From positions 248,001 to 312,000 of the forward strand of contig CAKOGP040000335.1 of NCBI GenBank assembly GCA_933822405.4: DNA of 64,000 bases, read 5' to 3'. Source of the DNA: Cylindrotheca closterium. Its lineage: Eukaryota > Bacillariophyta > Bacillariophyceae > Bacillariales > Bacillariaceae. Shown here one piece after another: positions 18,789 through 30,354 of this stretch. Both the position numbers and the translations under genes were made by a program. Each line of letters opens with the position of its first letter. The first letter of the stretch is position 1. Under the pieces are notes generated by a model, which worked only from the letters and a program-made list of their open reading frames with translations, was not told the DNA's origin and did not search any database.

Positions 18789-21086
18789 TCACAGATCAAT
18801 AAGATGCCCATTTCCATCTGACGGCAGCCCTTGTGGGAGTGGTGGCGATTGTTGGCTAGCCTGAAAGCCCTGTTGCATTGGAAGTTGCGTCGGAGCTTGG
18901 AAAATTCTTTGAATGTGCTGCTGTTGATGCTGCATTGGAGGTCGCATCTGCGGCTGCATTGGAGGTTGCAATTGGTGATCCATTCCCGGATGCGCTAGTT
19001 GTTGAATACTAGCTTGCAATTGTGGTTGCATGTTATGTTGCCCGTTGTGTTGCACGTGTGGTTGCATATTATGTTGCATGTTGTGTTGCATGTTGTGTTG
19101 CACGTGTGGTTGCATGTTGTGTTGCATGTTGTGTTGCTCGGTTTGCTGCCCATTGTGTTGCAATTGAAGTTGCAGGTTGTGTTGCCCGTTGTGTTGCAAT
19201 CGGGGTTGCACGTTGTGTTGCTCGTTGTGTTGCCCGTTGTGCTGCACTTGAGGTTGCAGGTTGTGCTGAATGCTGTTTTGAATATGTGGATGCATAATAT
19301 TTTGCATGTTGTTTTGCATGTTGTTTTGAATGTCGTTTTGCATGTTGTTTTGCATATTGTTGTGCATTGGTGGTTGCATATTGTCGTGCATATTGTTGTG
19401 CATATTGTTGTGCAGTGGTGGTTGTATATTGTTTTGCATGTTGTTGTTCATAGGTGGTTGCATGTTGTTGTGCATAGGTGGCTGCATAGGTGGTTGCATG
19501 TTGTGCTGAAGGTTGTGCTGAATGTTGTTTTGCATGGATGGTTGCATACTTTCTTGCATATTTTGTTTCATGTTCTGTTGCATTGGTGCAGGCATACCAG
19601 GATGCACTGATGTAGGCATTCCAAGTTGAGGCTGTATCGACTGTATCGGTTGTTGCAGGCTTCTACTACTACTACTAGGTTGCTGAACTGGAGGAGGTGG
19701 CATACCATGATGCATTTGGTGTTGTTGTTGCGGCTGTTGTTGTTGTTGTTGCTGTTGTCGTTGCTGCTGTTGCTGCGCCACAGGAGGAGGCTGCATGTTG
19801 CCAGGTTGCATCGTTGACTGCTGTTGCGCCATTGGCATCAGCATCTGAGGTGGGTTACTGACTGGTAAACACTGCAATGTAGACGCTGCATTCTCAATGG
19901 CGATCAATTGCTCCATCTTCTCTCGTGATTCGGCTTCTTCGCGAGCTTTTCGCTTTCCCAGTTCGGATCGCTTCTTCCTATCGACCTCACCTCGTCGTTC
20001 GCATACACTGGATGTCAGTGAATGATGAAATCCCACATCGCGCCCCCATGCATGAGCCAGATCCCGAAAGTTGGCATACGGAGTTCCGCCAGACAAAAGC
20101 ATCGTCTCGATTAGACACTGCAAAAAGAAACAAAAGATGAGATATGACGATGATTCGAGATGTGAATATCAATTTAGTCGTGCCCACAAACAAAAACTCA
20201 CCAGTTGATGTTCCCAAGGTTCAAACGTTAGGGTCAATAATGTACATGGAAACATGCCTCGCGCCCGACGCTCGGAATTTCGATGCCATCCAAACTCCTC
20301 GTTGGCGCCATCTCTAAGAAATAGCACCAATGGCATAATGTTCAATTCCGCAGGTGGTGTAACTGGGTGGTCCGTGTCACGAGTTGAATTGCTCTCTTCC
20401 AGTTGGTGTCGTTCCAATACACTAGGACGATAGGCAATGGATTCGGGCAAAATACCATCGTACACGGAGGTTCCCTCGGGTGGTGGTGGAACATCTTCTT
20501 CCTTGGGATCTGCAGCTGCAACTGCACCAGCACAGTTCTTGATTTTCCAATGACGCTTGCACATTCCATCATGAGTACCTTGTGCTTGTTTGTCACATCC
20601 TGGAACCTTGCAACGCTTTGCCTTTCCTCCGTGCCGTTGACAAAGTCCCTGTGATTTGATCACTCGATTGCATCCAGGATGGCGGCACAGTCGCTTTTTC
20701 TTGGCTGTATGTTCTTGTTCTTCTGAATATTCCATCCCTTCAGAATCAAATGGTTGATCATCATGGCTTGGGTCAGCACCTCCTTCTGATATAGTATTGA
20801 CGTTTGAAAGAGTGTCCTCTGGGCTATCATGATTGTGCAACCCATCGGTTGTGATTTCGTGCAACGCTAATTCCGATTCTTCTTCCGATTGCAAATCGCC
20901 ATTCATTCTTTCGCTTCGTACTTTCAACATATCGTGTGACTGCGGGATTCCAGCTGGCACAATTCGTCGAATTTGAGCACGGTGGCTTCCTTCTGGCACC
21001 GGAGCTGGAGCCATCCTCATTGGACCTTCTCGGTGTTCCATCTCGTTTGGTGGTGGAATGATGGTTGGAATTGAATTGTCGGCCAT
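18789..21086 (-). CDS. WRKY19-type zinc-finger protein with long Met/Gln/Asn/His repeat tail
   Basis: Two exons, 21086-20202 and 20117-18789, joined in frame across an 84-bp GT-AG intron, give 737 residues. Residues about 134-181 hold two zinc units, CRHPGCNRVIKSQGLCQRHGG and CKVPGCDK...GMCKRHW. This is the Cys/His pattern called WRKY19-like in plants and very common in diatoms and oomycetes. A conserved globular block follows (LNIMPLVLFLRDGANEEFGWHRNSERRARGMFPCTL and, across the splice, GGTPYANFRDLAHAWGRDVGFHHSL). A basic helical RKKRSELGKRKAREEAESREK comes next. The last ~300 residues are low complexity: a polyglutamine run, then many imperfect MQNNMQ/MQHNMQP units. A nuclear regulatory role is inferred from the zinc fingers. 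The tail is prion-like in composition. Confidence 0.85.
18940..19770 (-). repeat. Coding tandem repeat: MQxNMQ units and polyglutamine
   Basis: Within the zinc-finger gene, imperfect units of about 12-15 nt (plus strand TGTTGCATGTTGTGTTGCA-like) encode repeated Met-Gln-Asn/His/Pro. A CAG/CAA run near 19716-19770 encodes polyglutamine. The plus strand is also open over 19000-19610 as a consequence of the repeat; its Val/Leu/His-rich product is not considered a protein. Confidence 0.9.
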
Positions 21087-21588
21087 CGTTGAAACGGTGA
21101 GAAAATTCTTGAGGGAATCGATTAGTACAAGGTACAGCTGTTGATCTTCTAGAGTGGCCTTTCTTGATCACTGATCCTTGGGTTTGTGTTGTGTATTACT
21201 TCTTAATGCGCTCCAGTGTTGCTTTTTTTCCATTGGGACTCTGAGTCCGTTTAGTCGTTTGTGGTACATTTCCTACCACACTCACATTCGTTCTTCGCTA
21301 CAGAACTGAAAACGTCTGCTCACGTCTGCTCAGCAGATTGTTGTTCTGTTGCGATTTCGCGTCGTCAGACACCGTGCGCGCAGTACCGGGAGTACCAGTG
21401 TACCAGGGTAGCAGCAGCAACGAACCGTTTCGACACGTGTGAACTAAAACTAATAGACTAAACAAGTACGCCTTTGCTCGACTGAGACGATTGCAGAAGA
21501 CTGACTTGCACTTTTGTCACGATGATTTATTCTATTCATCTTCTATTTTAAAATATTATTTACAGTATATTGTTAATACTTTTTATTT
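21087..21588. other. Intergenic
   Basis: No gene seen. It lies upstream of the zinc-finger gene and downstream of the HA-repeat gene. It includes the imperfectly repeated AGTACCGGGAGTACCAGTGTACC near 21389. Confidence 0.4.
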
Positions 21589-22584
21589 CTATTCCAACAC
21601 ACCAACTTCTAATAAGCGTTGTTGGCGGTCACCTTCTAATTTGCCGTTTCTATACAATTGTTTTTGTTTGGCAATCCAATGGCCAAGGTTTTTCCCTTGT
21701 TCCACATGCGTCAATGGGATCTCGGTATTCTGTTCTCGTTCCACGTATTTTTCTATTAGAGCAAACATGCTTTCCCACTGAGCTTCTTGAACGCTCCATA
21801 TCATTCCAATGCTATCCAACATATCTTGTCGGTCAGCATCTAGTGTCTTGGACCTCCACGCTTTTCGCTGGGTGGACACCCAAGCACCAAGGTTCTTTCC
21901 ATCTTCTCGGTGGTCGACAGGAACCATACAATGCCCCTCCCGCTCTTTAAATTGAACCAGTAAATCTAGCATTTGCTCCCATCGCTTTCCAAAAGCACTC
22001 CATGCCACACCCAGTTCCTCCAGTCGTTTAGCTCGCTCTTTTGGCAATTTCCCACGCCTATAATCCTGTCGCTGCTTGTTCAACCAGGTACCAAGATATT
22101 CCCCCTTTTCTTGATGGAATTGAGGAACATCGCAATGTCCTTCGCTCTTTTTAAATTCTACTAGAGCGTCAAAATGTGCGTCCCATAGCCAGGCACCTGG
22201 ATTCCATACCACACCCACCTCTTCCAGACGACTACTGTAGGTCGGATCCATCTTTCCCGATTTAAAAACTTCCCGTTGCCGGGCCAGCCACAGGCCTAGT
22301 TTCCGACCCGCTTCCAAATGACTAGTCGGGACTCGGCAGTGGCCTTCTCGTTCTTGGTAGACCATCAACAAGTAGAACATATACACCCAATGAGACTCTC
22401 GGTCCATCAAATCATATTTTGGGGGTGGCGCAATTATATCCAAATTGGAAGCTCGTAGCGAACAACATGATTTTATCAGTGATGGTGGACTTCTTGGATG
22501 AAAGGAAAAAAGAGACGGGAGATGGCAAAGTAAAAAGAGACCACTTGACAGTATCTTTCTTCTTCTTCTTCTTCTAAGCATCAT
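21589..22584 (-). CDS. Helicase-associated (HA) repeat protein with N-terminal signal
   Basis: A single-exon, 331-residue protein. The N-terminus has an Arg run, then SSGLFLLCHLPSLFSFHPR, a signal-peptide-like segment ending before Phe, as in plastid-directed diatom proteins. The mature part is four HA repeats (PF03457-type) of about 65 residues. Each has the pattern W...LxxFKxxEGHCxVPxxHxExGxxLGxWLxxQR, ending RLEELGVxW. The clearest are DALVEFKKSEGHCDVP, DLLVQFKEREGHCMVP and ALIEKYVEREQNTEIP. The domain was first seen at the C-terminus of bacterial helicases but occurs alone in large diatom families. It is thought to bind nucleic acid. No helicase motor is present, so a plastid or organellar DNA/RNA-binding role is inferred. 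Confidence 0.85.
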   Translation of the reverse strand: MMLRRRRRRKILSSGLFLLCHLPSLFSFHPRSPPSLIKSCCSLRASNLDIIAPPPKYDLMDRESHWVYMFYLLMVYQEREGHCRVPTSHLEAGRKLGLWLARQREVFKSGKMDPTYSSRLEEVGVVWNPGAWLWDAHFDALVEFKKSEGHCDVPQFHQEKGEYLGTWLNKQRQDYRRGKLPKERAKRLEELGVAWSAFGKRWEQMLDLLVQFKEREGHCMVPVDHREDGKNLGAWVSTQRKAWRSKTLDADRQDMLDSIGMIWSVQEAQWESMFALIEKYVEREQNTEIPLTHVEQGKNLGHWIAKQKQLYRNGKLEGDRQQRLLEVGVLE

Positions 22585-23159
22585 TCATTTGTACTCGTAC
22601 TGGCGGTGGATGAAACGCCGATCGTCAGGGGATTTTCAGTTATTCGTTGGCAGCTGGTGACTGGTACTCGTACCCCACATATTGTTGAGTACCGGTGTCT
22701 GGTACACGTACCAATACCAGGTACAATATCAAATACGCCCGTGTGTGTACCACCTGCCCACACGAATGTGCAACCTGCCCCGTCAACAAAAAGAGACTAA
22801 AAATTTTGGCAAACTACTCCCAACCAGGTTCTCCCGCTTGCGGCGAATCGAGAATCTTTGCTTTAATAGTTCGAGATCGGCAGGCTCATAGTGTTCCTAA
22901 AGGAATGCGAAATCGGTTTTCAATCATTTATGGCCAAGTGTCTTCGAGATTTATAGCTTAAGTCACTTGCTCAACGGAGCACCGAGATGCACGTAAGCTC
23001 CGCTGCGATGAGACTTGGTTTCAAGATCGCTACCAGCTTGCCGCGAAAATAATCATCTGCAAGGTTGCATTCGGATCGTATCCAACTGGCAGTACGAACC
23101 TTCCTTGTGTTGTTTCGAATCAGGTAAAAGAATTAACACGTCTGTGTGTGCGTAGCATC
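22585..23159. other. Divergent intergenic region with GTACC motifs
   Basis: No gene supported. Between about 22640 and 22730 there are many GTAC words, including GGTACTCGTACC, AGTACCGGTG, GGTACACGTACC and ACCAGGTAC, in both orientations. They belong to the window-wide intergenic GTACC/TACCGGTA motif. The promoters of the HA-repeat gene (minus) and the disordered protein gene (plus) lie here. Confidence 0.5.
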
Positions 23160-24452
23160 ATGAGCAGCAGCACCATAACAAAACCAGCACCAGCTGAAGG
23201 CTCACAGTGGAATGATGAGTCGGAATGGATTCATGACTGGGATTACAAACGTATTTTGCCAGAGTATACGAAACGGCCTAGTTCGGGGGTCTTGGAAATA
23301 CCCATGGATGTCGCAATGGATGTTGACGCCGAAGGGCTCCATCCCTTGTCTGGACAAAAGCCTTCCGCCGCTTACGATCAAGAGATGGCCATCTTTTGGT
23401 CCAGAATCCCCAAGTATTTGAGCGACAGTTCGTCTGAAATCTCCGATCACACCGAGTTCCACGCGATGGATTTTCACGAACTTAACGATGAACTCGTCGC
23501 TCTAGAACCAGACACCAACCGGAGCTCCAACGATTTGACTGCTTTCAACAAACCTCCTCCATTCAGTTGGGATCAGCAGCAGACTATGGACGATTCCATG
23601 AAAGTGGATGTAGATTCTGTCATGTCTTCTCCTCTTCAGGATGATGAAGGGTTGCTGCAAAATGGTGGTGAATCCAAATATTACCCACGCGGTGAAACCA
23701 GTAACGTTGCTCGCGCACCCGACGATGCAATGAATATGGACGACAGTGTACCAGGTATGGGTAAGAGTATGAGTAACTATCCACAACAGTTACTCAAGGA
23801 TGTTGTCAAGCATCCGAGACATACAACCGGCCAACCTGAGAAGCTTCCTACCGCACCAAAGGGCCAACAAGAGCAGCTTCTCAAGGAGATGCGTCACTCG
23901 TATCAAGAACGACAACCTCGTCAAAAACTACCAAGTCCTCCGCAAGAACAGCAAAAGCTTTTACAGGAGATGCGTCATAGAGGACACAGCAAGAAAAAGA
24001 AGCACGATATCTACAATCGTCAACAACAGATATTACAACAACAGTTTGTGCAAACCCCACATGCACCATCTGTACCCGGCGCACGAACGCACCTTCCTTC
24101 ACCTCCGGCTGGACGAACACCACCACGTAGGGCTTCCAGTGTTTCCGTGATGTCGGTATCCTCCTCGCCGATATCCGTGTCGGAAATCTTCTCGGCTGAT
24201 TTGTCACAAGAAGACTACCATGCCAAAGTACGAGAATTGACAGAAAAGAATCTCTTTCAACGCCAACAGAGCTTGTTACAGGAGTCCATGAGACGAACCT
24301 TGGAATCCCGGCAGGCACTTCGAGTGGAAACGAGCTGGCCTCAACAGTACGAACGAGGCGACAAGCTCATGCAAGTTTTGGAACAAGTGGATTCGACGAG
24401 TCTCAAAATATCTCAGACTTATCACTTGAAAATTGGCTTTGGAGCTGCATAA
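23160..24452 (+). CDS. Disordered Gln/Pro-rich protein of unknown function
   Basis: A single-exon, 430-residue protein starting at ATG 23160 (ATCATGAGCAGC). The N-terminal third contains a Trp-rich acidic segment (SQWNDESEWIHDWDYKRILPEY) and AIFWSRIPKYLSD. The middle is low complexity. There are three related short blocks: PTAPKGQQEQLLKEMRHS, PSPPQEQQKLLQEMRHR and RQQQILQQQFVQTPH, so a degenerate repeat of PxxPxxQQxxLLxEMRH. The C-terminus has FSADLSQEDYHAKVRELTEKNLFQRQQSLLQESMRRTLESRQAL, predicted helical. No family recognised. Confidence 0.65.
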   Translation: MSSSTITKPAPAEGSQWNDESEWIHDWDYKRILPEYTKRPSSGVLEIPMDVAMDVDAEGLHPLSGQKPSAAYDQEMAIFWSRIPKYLSDSSSEISDHTEFHAMDFHELNDELVALEPDTNRSSNDLTAFNKPPPFSWDQQQTMDDSMKVDVDSVMSSPLQDDEGLLQNGGESKYYPRGETSNVARAPDDAMNMDDSVPGMGKSMSNYPQQLLKDVVKHPRHTTGQPEKLPTAPKGQQEQLLKEMRHSYQERQPRQKLPSPPQEQQKLLQEMRHRGHSKKKKHDIYNRQQQILQQQFVQTPHAPSVPGARTHLPSPPAGRTPPRRASSVSVMSVSSSPISVSEIFSADLSQEDYHAKVRELTEKNLFQRQQSLLQESMRRTLESRQALRVETSWPQQYERGDKLMQVLEQVDSTSLKISQTYHLKIGFGAA

Positions 24453-24855
24453 TGGGGGTTGCTGGCAAACGAAACAAACGCAATTTGCCAAATTAGTCAT
24501 TTTGGCAAGCTCCTATGCAAAAAACAACGAACCACACACAATGTCTGCTTCTGTGCCCCGCAACCAACCAACTGTACATTAGAGAGAGAAGGATGGATGG
24601 ATGGATGGATGGATGGAAACCTGATTGTCATTTTGCTTCCATTTTCTATTTAATTTTAATAAATCAATAATCTAGTGAAAAGATATTGTTAAAATATTGA
24701 GAATCATCTAGTTGAAAGATAATGCCGAGTAAAGCAGGATTGGAAACAAAGTCGTAGTACGAGAGAAAGGGAGGTTGATTCATTCAAGAAGTAGATACGT
24801 TGTTGCTACAGGTAAGAGAGTCGTGAATGCTGGATCCTTTCATGATTGCTCTAGA
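24453..24855. other. Convergent 3' region with ATGG microsatellite
   Basis: No gene supported. A perfect (GGAT)n run lies at about 24591-24617, followed by A/T-rich sequence typical of a 3' end. Confidence 0.7.
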
Positions 24856-26163
24856 CTACAGTTGTCGCTGCTGCCAAACATCCATTTTGATACCAAGAGT
24901 TGACCAAAACTCGATAGCCCCCTCCACACCGTCCCATGACCAGTGTTCATTTCCTGCAAATGGACCATTGTTTCGGTCTTGAATTTTTTCCAGTGCTGTC
25001 AATTCGTCCCTTGTCAAAATGGCCTTGAGTATCGTTTGATGATCTTGGGTAGAGTTCGTCATGTTGGCTTGTTTCAGTCGCCCAGCCAACGAAGCAGCCG
25101 CCTGAACTTGCTCGATGCTCTTCATTCCGAGTAAAGTACAGGGAATGTCTGGATGACTGATGGCATAGAGAATGGCCAAAGACGCAATGTTGACATTGTG
25201 CTGCTCGCAAATCACTTTCGCGGCTTTGCAGGCTTGTTGTAGGGGAGGATCGGCAGGATGCCATTCGGGTGGTTCGTGGGGGGTAAAAAGTCCCATGGAC
25301 AAAGGAGCAGCTGCAAGGACACCCATGCTGTGTTGCTCCACCAATACATTGCGAAAGGAGGGTATTGATGATGATGACGACGACTCCAACATTTCCATTC
25401 CCTTAAGATTCTGTTGCGACATCGGAAGGTACAAAAGTGATGAATCATGAAGATTGAAATGACCATAGGTCAGGGCTTGGTCCCACACGTTAGTTCCAAA
25501 GGTTTCCAATGAAGCCTGGAATATTTGATACTGGACTGGCAATGGGAACCCAGTCAATCCCAAGGCTCGACACCATCCTTTCTTTTGACACTCCATCATG
25601 GCAGGAATGGTTTCCTCCAGTAGTATTTGGAGGGTAGGAGCAAATTCGGGATCGTGCAGTTGCAGGACGTCAATGTAGGCACATTGCATCCGTTCCAGAG
25701 ATCGTTGGGCGGATTTCAGAGTCATTGCGCGGGAAAAATCAAATTGTTCGCTGGGATTCGCCTCGTAACGACCAAGCTTGGTGTTGAGGACTATTTGATT
25801 TCGTGGAATCTTAGTCCTCGATATCACAGTTTTGTCACTACTCGTTGTATCCTTTTTCTCTTCCAACAATCCTTCCATGGCCCAACCAATCACCATTTCT
25901 GATGTCCCATGGCCATACCAAGGGGCTGTATCGAGCAGATTAATTCCTGTCTCCACAACCGCAAAATGAATCGTTTTGATCCATCCCTGGACGATAGGAT
26001 TTGTCTTGTCAAGTGTGTCCAAGCTAATAGACGAAGATTCGGCATCGAAAAAATGCGAGAAGGAGGAACAGCCCAAGCCGACGATGGAAACTTCCTTGGC
26101 CAATCTTTCATTATTTCCATTGGGGAGGCTAGTTCCATATGGACGTCGAGGAATTGGTTCCAT
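24856..26163 (-). CDS. Aldo/keto reductase (L-galactose dehydrogenase-like)
   Basis: A single-exon, 435-residue protein starting MEPIPRRPYG at 26163. The frame is open further upstream, but those residues are not family-like. The AKR barrel is shown by VSIVGLGCSSFSHFF, GINLLDTAPWYGHGTSE (catalytic Asp and Tyr), QIVLNTKLGRY (catalytic Lys), AYIDVLQLHDPEF (catalytic His), KGWCRALGLTGFPL, QHSMGVLAAAPLSMGLFTP and the NADP-binding tail region CTLLGMKSIEQVQAA. The WYGHG and QLHDPEF features resemble L-galactose dehydrogenase, a late enzyme of ascorbate synthesis. A more general AKR is possible. The protein is about 100 residues longer than typical owing to insertions such as the SSDKTVISR and poly-Ser (SSSSSSIPSF) loops. 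Confidence 0.8.
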   Translation of the reverse strand: MEPIPRRPYGTSLPNGNNERLAKEVSIVGLGCSSFSHFFDAESSSISLDTLDKTNPIVQGWIKTIHFAVVETGINLLDTAPWYGHGTSEMVIGWAMEGLLEEKKDTTSSDKTVISRTKIPRNQIVLNTKLGRYEANPSEQFDFSRAMTLKSAQRSLERMQCAYIDVLQLHDPEFAPTLQILLEETIPAMMECQKKGWCRALGLTGFPLPVQYQIFQASLETFGTNVWDQALTYGHFNLHDSSLLYLPMSQQNLKGMEMLESSSSSSIPSFRNVLVEQHSMGVLAAAPLSMGLFTPHEPPEWHPADPPLQQACKAAKVICEQHNVNIASLAILYAISHPDIPCTLLGMKSIEQVQAAASLAGRLKQANMTNSTQDHQTILKAILTRDELTALEKIQDRNNGPFAGNEHWSWDGVEGAIEFWSTLGIKMDVWQQRQL

Positions 26164-26549
26164 TCTTGTTTGTCGGTTGAAGAATGGTATCGTGTTGTTG
26201 TTGGATGTAATGTAAATGATGTTGCAACATCTTTCCCCCTTTCTCTGATCCGCCAAATCAATCAGGGACACCGTTTGCGCCGGCCGCGGTGACTTCTGAT
26301 TTTGGAAAACCCAGACATTTCCCCCAAAGTACCAATGCCAGAACAAACCCCGACAACGGTCAAAAGGGAAGAAAACACGACGCAATTCTGAAAACCGGAT
26401 GCAAAGCTTGAAGTCTTCCAAAGGCTGAGTTTTTGACAGTTTACAAGTGCAACGCTTGGGCTACAGCTGAGTTTTAGTGAAGTTTGAATCAGCGCCCAAA
26501 AGTTGTGAAAGGTTACCAAGGTCACAAAGGTCACAAAGCTTGAATTGAC
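26164..26549. promoter_or_regulatory. Divergent promoter region, AKR and Sec7 genes
   Basis: A 386-bp spacer between opposite-facing start codons, with no supported gene. The AKR frame stays open to about 26421, so a longer N-terminus cannot be excluded. Near 26507-26541 the word AAAGGT(C/T)AC is repeated three times in short succession. Confidence 0.45.
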
Positions 26550-29500
26550 ATGTCGCAAGATAGTAGTTTTGCGAGTGACGCTTTGGCTGGGCTCTCTGGG
26601 CCCTCTCTCGATGTTCTGGAAACCCCAGTCCGGATTTTGGATGAAGACTCTCCACATTATCAATTTTTGGAGACACATATGCTACCAGAAATGGGGAAAT
26701 TGCTGAAGGAATTGCGAGGGCGACGATTCAAGGTGAGGAATATGCGTCTTGTTTTAAATGCAAATATCAATTAATATATGTTGCTAATTCTTGCTATTCC
26801 ATCAATGGTGACCTTCCAATTAGGATGTCCAACTCAAACTAAGCGAGGGAATTCGGAGCTTGAAGGAGTTTCAGTACGTACAGTGGCCGGAAGAAACCAC
26901 TAGCAGCAAACGATCCCAGTTGCGATCCAGACAAAGCGCTCTAGAGGCCCATTTGGAAGGCTTGCCTCTTGATAGTCCGCAGTCCAGTAGCGCCAATGAT
27001 CATGCGTTTCACGCGAGCAGGGATAGTTTAGATTCATTCATGGATTTGCACTCAGTAGATGGGGATTTTGAAGGAGGAAGTACCGATGGTATTTTGGAGG
27101 ACGACTTTGGAGACAATGACATGGAGAAGGATGATGCCACATCCTTCACCTCACTTTCAAATGAAACACCGCCAACTGCAACGTCCTCACTGAGTGATGG
27201 AGACGATCCGGAAACTAGAGATCAAATGCACGAATCAATCAGAACCTCACTTCAAGCATTTATCCTAGTACTGACACATCCACAAAAGACAAACAGGTCA
27301 TGTGATATTGCTCTCGAATGTATATCCCAACTGGTATTTCGAAGATATGTATCTGGTCGTGCCGGGGGGAGAGATGATGACAGTGGTAGTGGGTCGATAC
27401 ACCGAGAAACACCGCCAGCACATCGACCGCCAAATAGTCTGATGCACGATGTAATTGTCGCCGTCCAAAAATGTGGAGAATCTAGCTCGGAGACCATTCA
27501 ACAACGCGTAATCGACTGCTTCGAGGCCATTATGAACTCTTCCACCTGTTCCGTCCACGAACTTACCATGCTGTTATTCATTCGGAGGCTGTATCACATT
27601 TATTTGAGCACCAAATCAGAGTCCTGTCAAAAAAATGCAAAAAGGGCACTAATGGATATTGTATCGAAAACAATACAGCGAATGGAAGATAGTCCTAATG
27701 CGAAACATTCGCTATATTACACCGATTCATACATTTTGATGAAACGGGTGGTTCATCTTTCCGCTAAAGCCTTGCCAGGAGTGGACGATGAGAAGGTTAT
27801 CTCCAAAAACGTTTTGAACAAACAAATTTTCAACAATGACGCTGTCGATCCAAAGGCTCTCAACAACAAAGAACTGAGTCTGGAACTCATTCTGCTTATG
27901 ATCGAAATGGCGGGGGAAAATATCAAGACCGCACAGAAATTTGTCGACCTCATACAGTCCCAATTGTGTGTGACGTTGTTAAAGAATTGTATATCCAATA
28001 GTACCCAGGTTGCCTACACCAGTCAACGGATATTTTTGGTTTTGGTTTACAAATTCAAGAAACATCTCAAGGAAGAAATCCAGGTCTTTATGAAGAATAT
28101 TTTCCTGCGTGTGCTTGAATCCGAAAACTCTTCCTTTTCGCAAAAAGCCATTGTATTGGAGAGCCTTCGAAGCATGTGCCACGATCCCTTTCTGTTGACG
28201 CAGATTTTCCTGAATTATGATTGTGATGTAGACGGAATGAGAATCTACAACGATATCGTTACGAATTTGGGAACTGTGGCTATATTGTCAACGAAAGAAC
28301 CTAGTGCTGGGGAAGACAAGGAACTTGAAGAAGAGCTGACGCTTGGGTTCGCCGCTGTGGAAGTGCTGGTAATTATACTGAACACCTTTCTAAAGACAAT
28401 GGGTTTGGAAAAAAGACGACACAGAGAAATGAATGATATGGCAGGAAAACAAATCCGAAAACTTTTGCAACTGAAGGAAGTGGGCCGCCTGCTGCAAGAA
28501 ATGGAGGAAGAAGAAGATGACGAACAAGAGCCGGAAGAAAAAACGCTAGAAGAGCACATGGAAGATCCAGATATCCGAGCATCTATAATGGATCAGACAG
28601 ATACGTTGCGTCAAATGGTCAATGTATTTGATAGGAAACGCAATGCAGAACAAAGTTTTGAGCTGGGTGCCGTCAAATTCACCCTCTCGATCAGTGGTGG
28701 CCTTGGGTTCTTTATTGATCATGATTTTGTCAAACTTGATGCCAAGGAGGTTGCTAACTTTTTGTTTGAGAATAGAGAAAAGCTCGACAAGACACAGATA
28801 GGAGAACTTCTTGGAAAGGAGCCGGACAATGCATACGACAAGACTCCAGGCGTTGAAGCTGAAAGAGGAGGCAAAGGATTTTACTTGAAAGTTCTGTACC
28901 ACTATGTGGATGCAACTGATTTTTCAGATATGCTATTTGACGAAGCCATTCGATTGTTCTTACTAGGCTTTCGGTTACCAGGTGAAGCTCAAAAGATTGA
29001 TCGAATCATGGAAAAGTTTGCTGAAAGTTATGCGCGACAAAACCCAGATGTCTTCTCAAACTCCGACACCGCCTTCATCCTCGCCTTTTCCATCATTATG
29101 CTCAACACAGATCTGCACAACCCATCCATTAAGCCTAGTCGACGAATGACGCTGGAGTCCTTCCAAAAGAATAATCGGGGTATTGGCGAGAACGGAACCA
29201 ACTTGCCAGACGAATTCCTAGCGGGGATCTACCAACGCATCAAGAAAGCCCCGTTTTCGTTAAAGGAAGACGATGCTTTGAGGGAGAAAGTTGTGGCTGA
29301 GACTTCAAATGGAGGTTTCTTCGGAAAATCTGCCGAAACGCACAAGAAAGAACGATTCGACAAGGAAAAGGAAGAGATGATGTCTTCAACTGTAGAGCTT
29401 ATCCTACAAAAGAGAGAAAAGGCCGGAACGAATGACAAAGTCTTAGAATCAGTGAAACCTGCATATGTTGTGAAACCAATGTTTGACGCAACGAGATCAT

Positions 29501-30354
29501 CACTGCTGAAAACTTTTACCACGATCATGGAGGGTTCTGTTGTTCGTTCAAACATTCTAGTTTGTCTCAATGGATGGCAATACGCGATAAAATTGGCGTG
29601 CAATAAGGATATGCCAGAAGCTCAGAAAGCCTTTGTTGACAAGCTGGGAGAACTCACCCTATTTGAATCTCTGGAAGATCTGAATTTCAAGCATGTGGAT
29701 GCTCTCCGCACGCTGATGGGTCTAGCAGTCAGTGATGGTGAATACCTTGGGGAAGGTTGGGGAGCTGTCCTGAGGTGCATATCACGCCTTGCTACAATGC
29801 GTATGAAGGCAGAAGAGATCTTGAAAGGATCTAACAGTCAAGCTTTTGTGAAAAAACGGAAGTCATTTGCACGACGATTCTACAAGACCCGAGCCAAAAA
29901 AGAAGCCGAGTCGGAAGAAAGTAAAGAAAAGGAATCCCTGATGAAGCTTAGTATTCTGGAGTCTGTTGGCGACCAACTGATTGACAATGTTTTCTCATCA
30001 ACGGTAGACTTGTCAGCTCAAGCATTGGAATCTTTCACATCGCAACTGATTGCTGTCTCTATGGAAGAATTAGCTGCCGGTGAAGGAGGTCTACAATTCG
30101 TGACAGACATGGAGAAAATCGGCAAGAAAACTCTGGAAACAATTGCTAGTGAAGATGAATTTTCATATCATTCGTCTAGTGGCGAGCTCAGCTATGATGC
30201 GAGCTATGATGACACGAAAAGCCATGACGGAACGAGGAGCCGTGGTGAATCTATTGACAGCGCAGATTTCAGTCTCGGTACTACTGACGATGAATTGGAT
30301 TTAACCGCAGAAGTGGAGAGAAGAGTCGACAAGAGATTAAAGGAATTAAAGTAG
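26550..30354 (+). CDS. Sec7-domain Arf guanine-nucleotide exchange factor (BIG-like)
   Basis: Two exons, 26550-26732 and 26824-30354, with a 91-bp GT-AG intron, give 1237 residues. The N-terminal half has DCB/HUS-type helical repeats; the HUS box is recognisable as NYDCD near residue 525. The Sec7 domain spans about 664-878 (GAVKFTLSISGGLGFF, EVANFLFENREKLDKTQIGELLG). It carries the invariant exchange glutamate in FRLPGEAQKIDRIMEKFAE near residue 782 and AFILAFSIIMLNTDLHNPSIK. Downstream are HDS-like helices (AFILVCLNGWQYAIKLAC-like). The protein acts on Arf1-class GTPases at the trans-Golgi or endosomes. It is shorter than animal or plant BIG proteins (~1700-1850), with the C-terminal HDS repeats reduced and replaced by a Ser/Asp-rich tail. 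It faces the same way as the exocyst gene 207 bp downstream. Confidence 0.9.

Noticed and set aside
18999..19610. Plus-strand Val/Leu/His-rich frame
   Set aside because: Antisense of the MQxNMQ repeat of the zinc-finger gene; low complexity forces the frame open.
26164..26421. N-terminal extension of the aldo/keto reductase
   Set aside because: The extra ~86 residues have no targeting or family features, and MEPIPRRPYG fits the AKR start.
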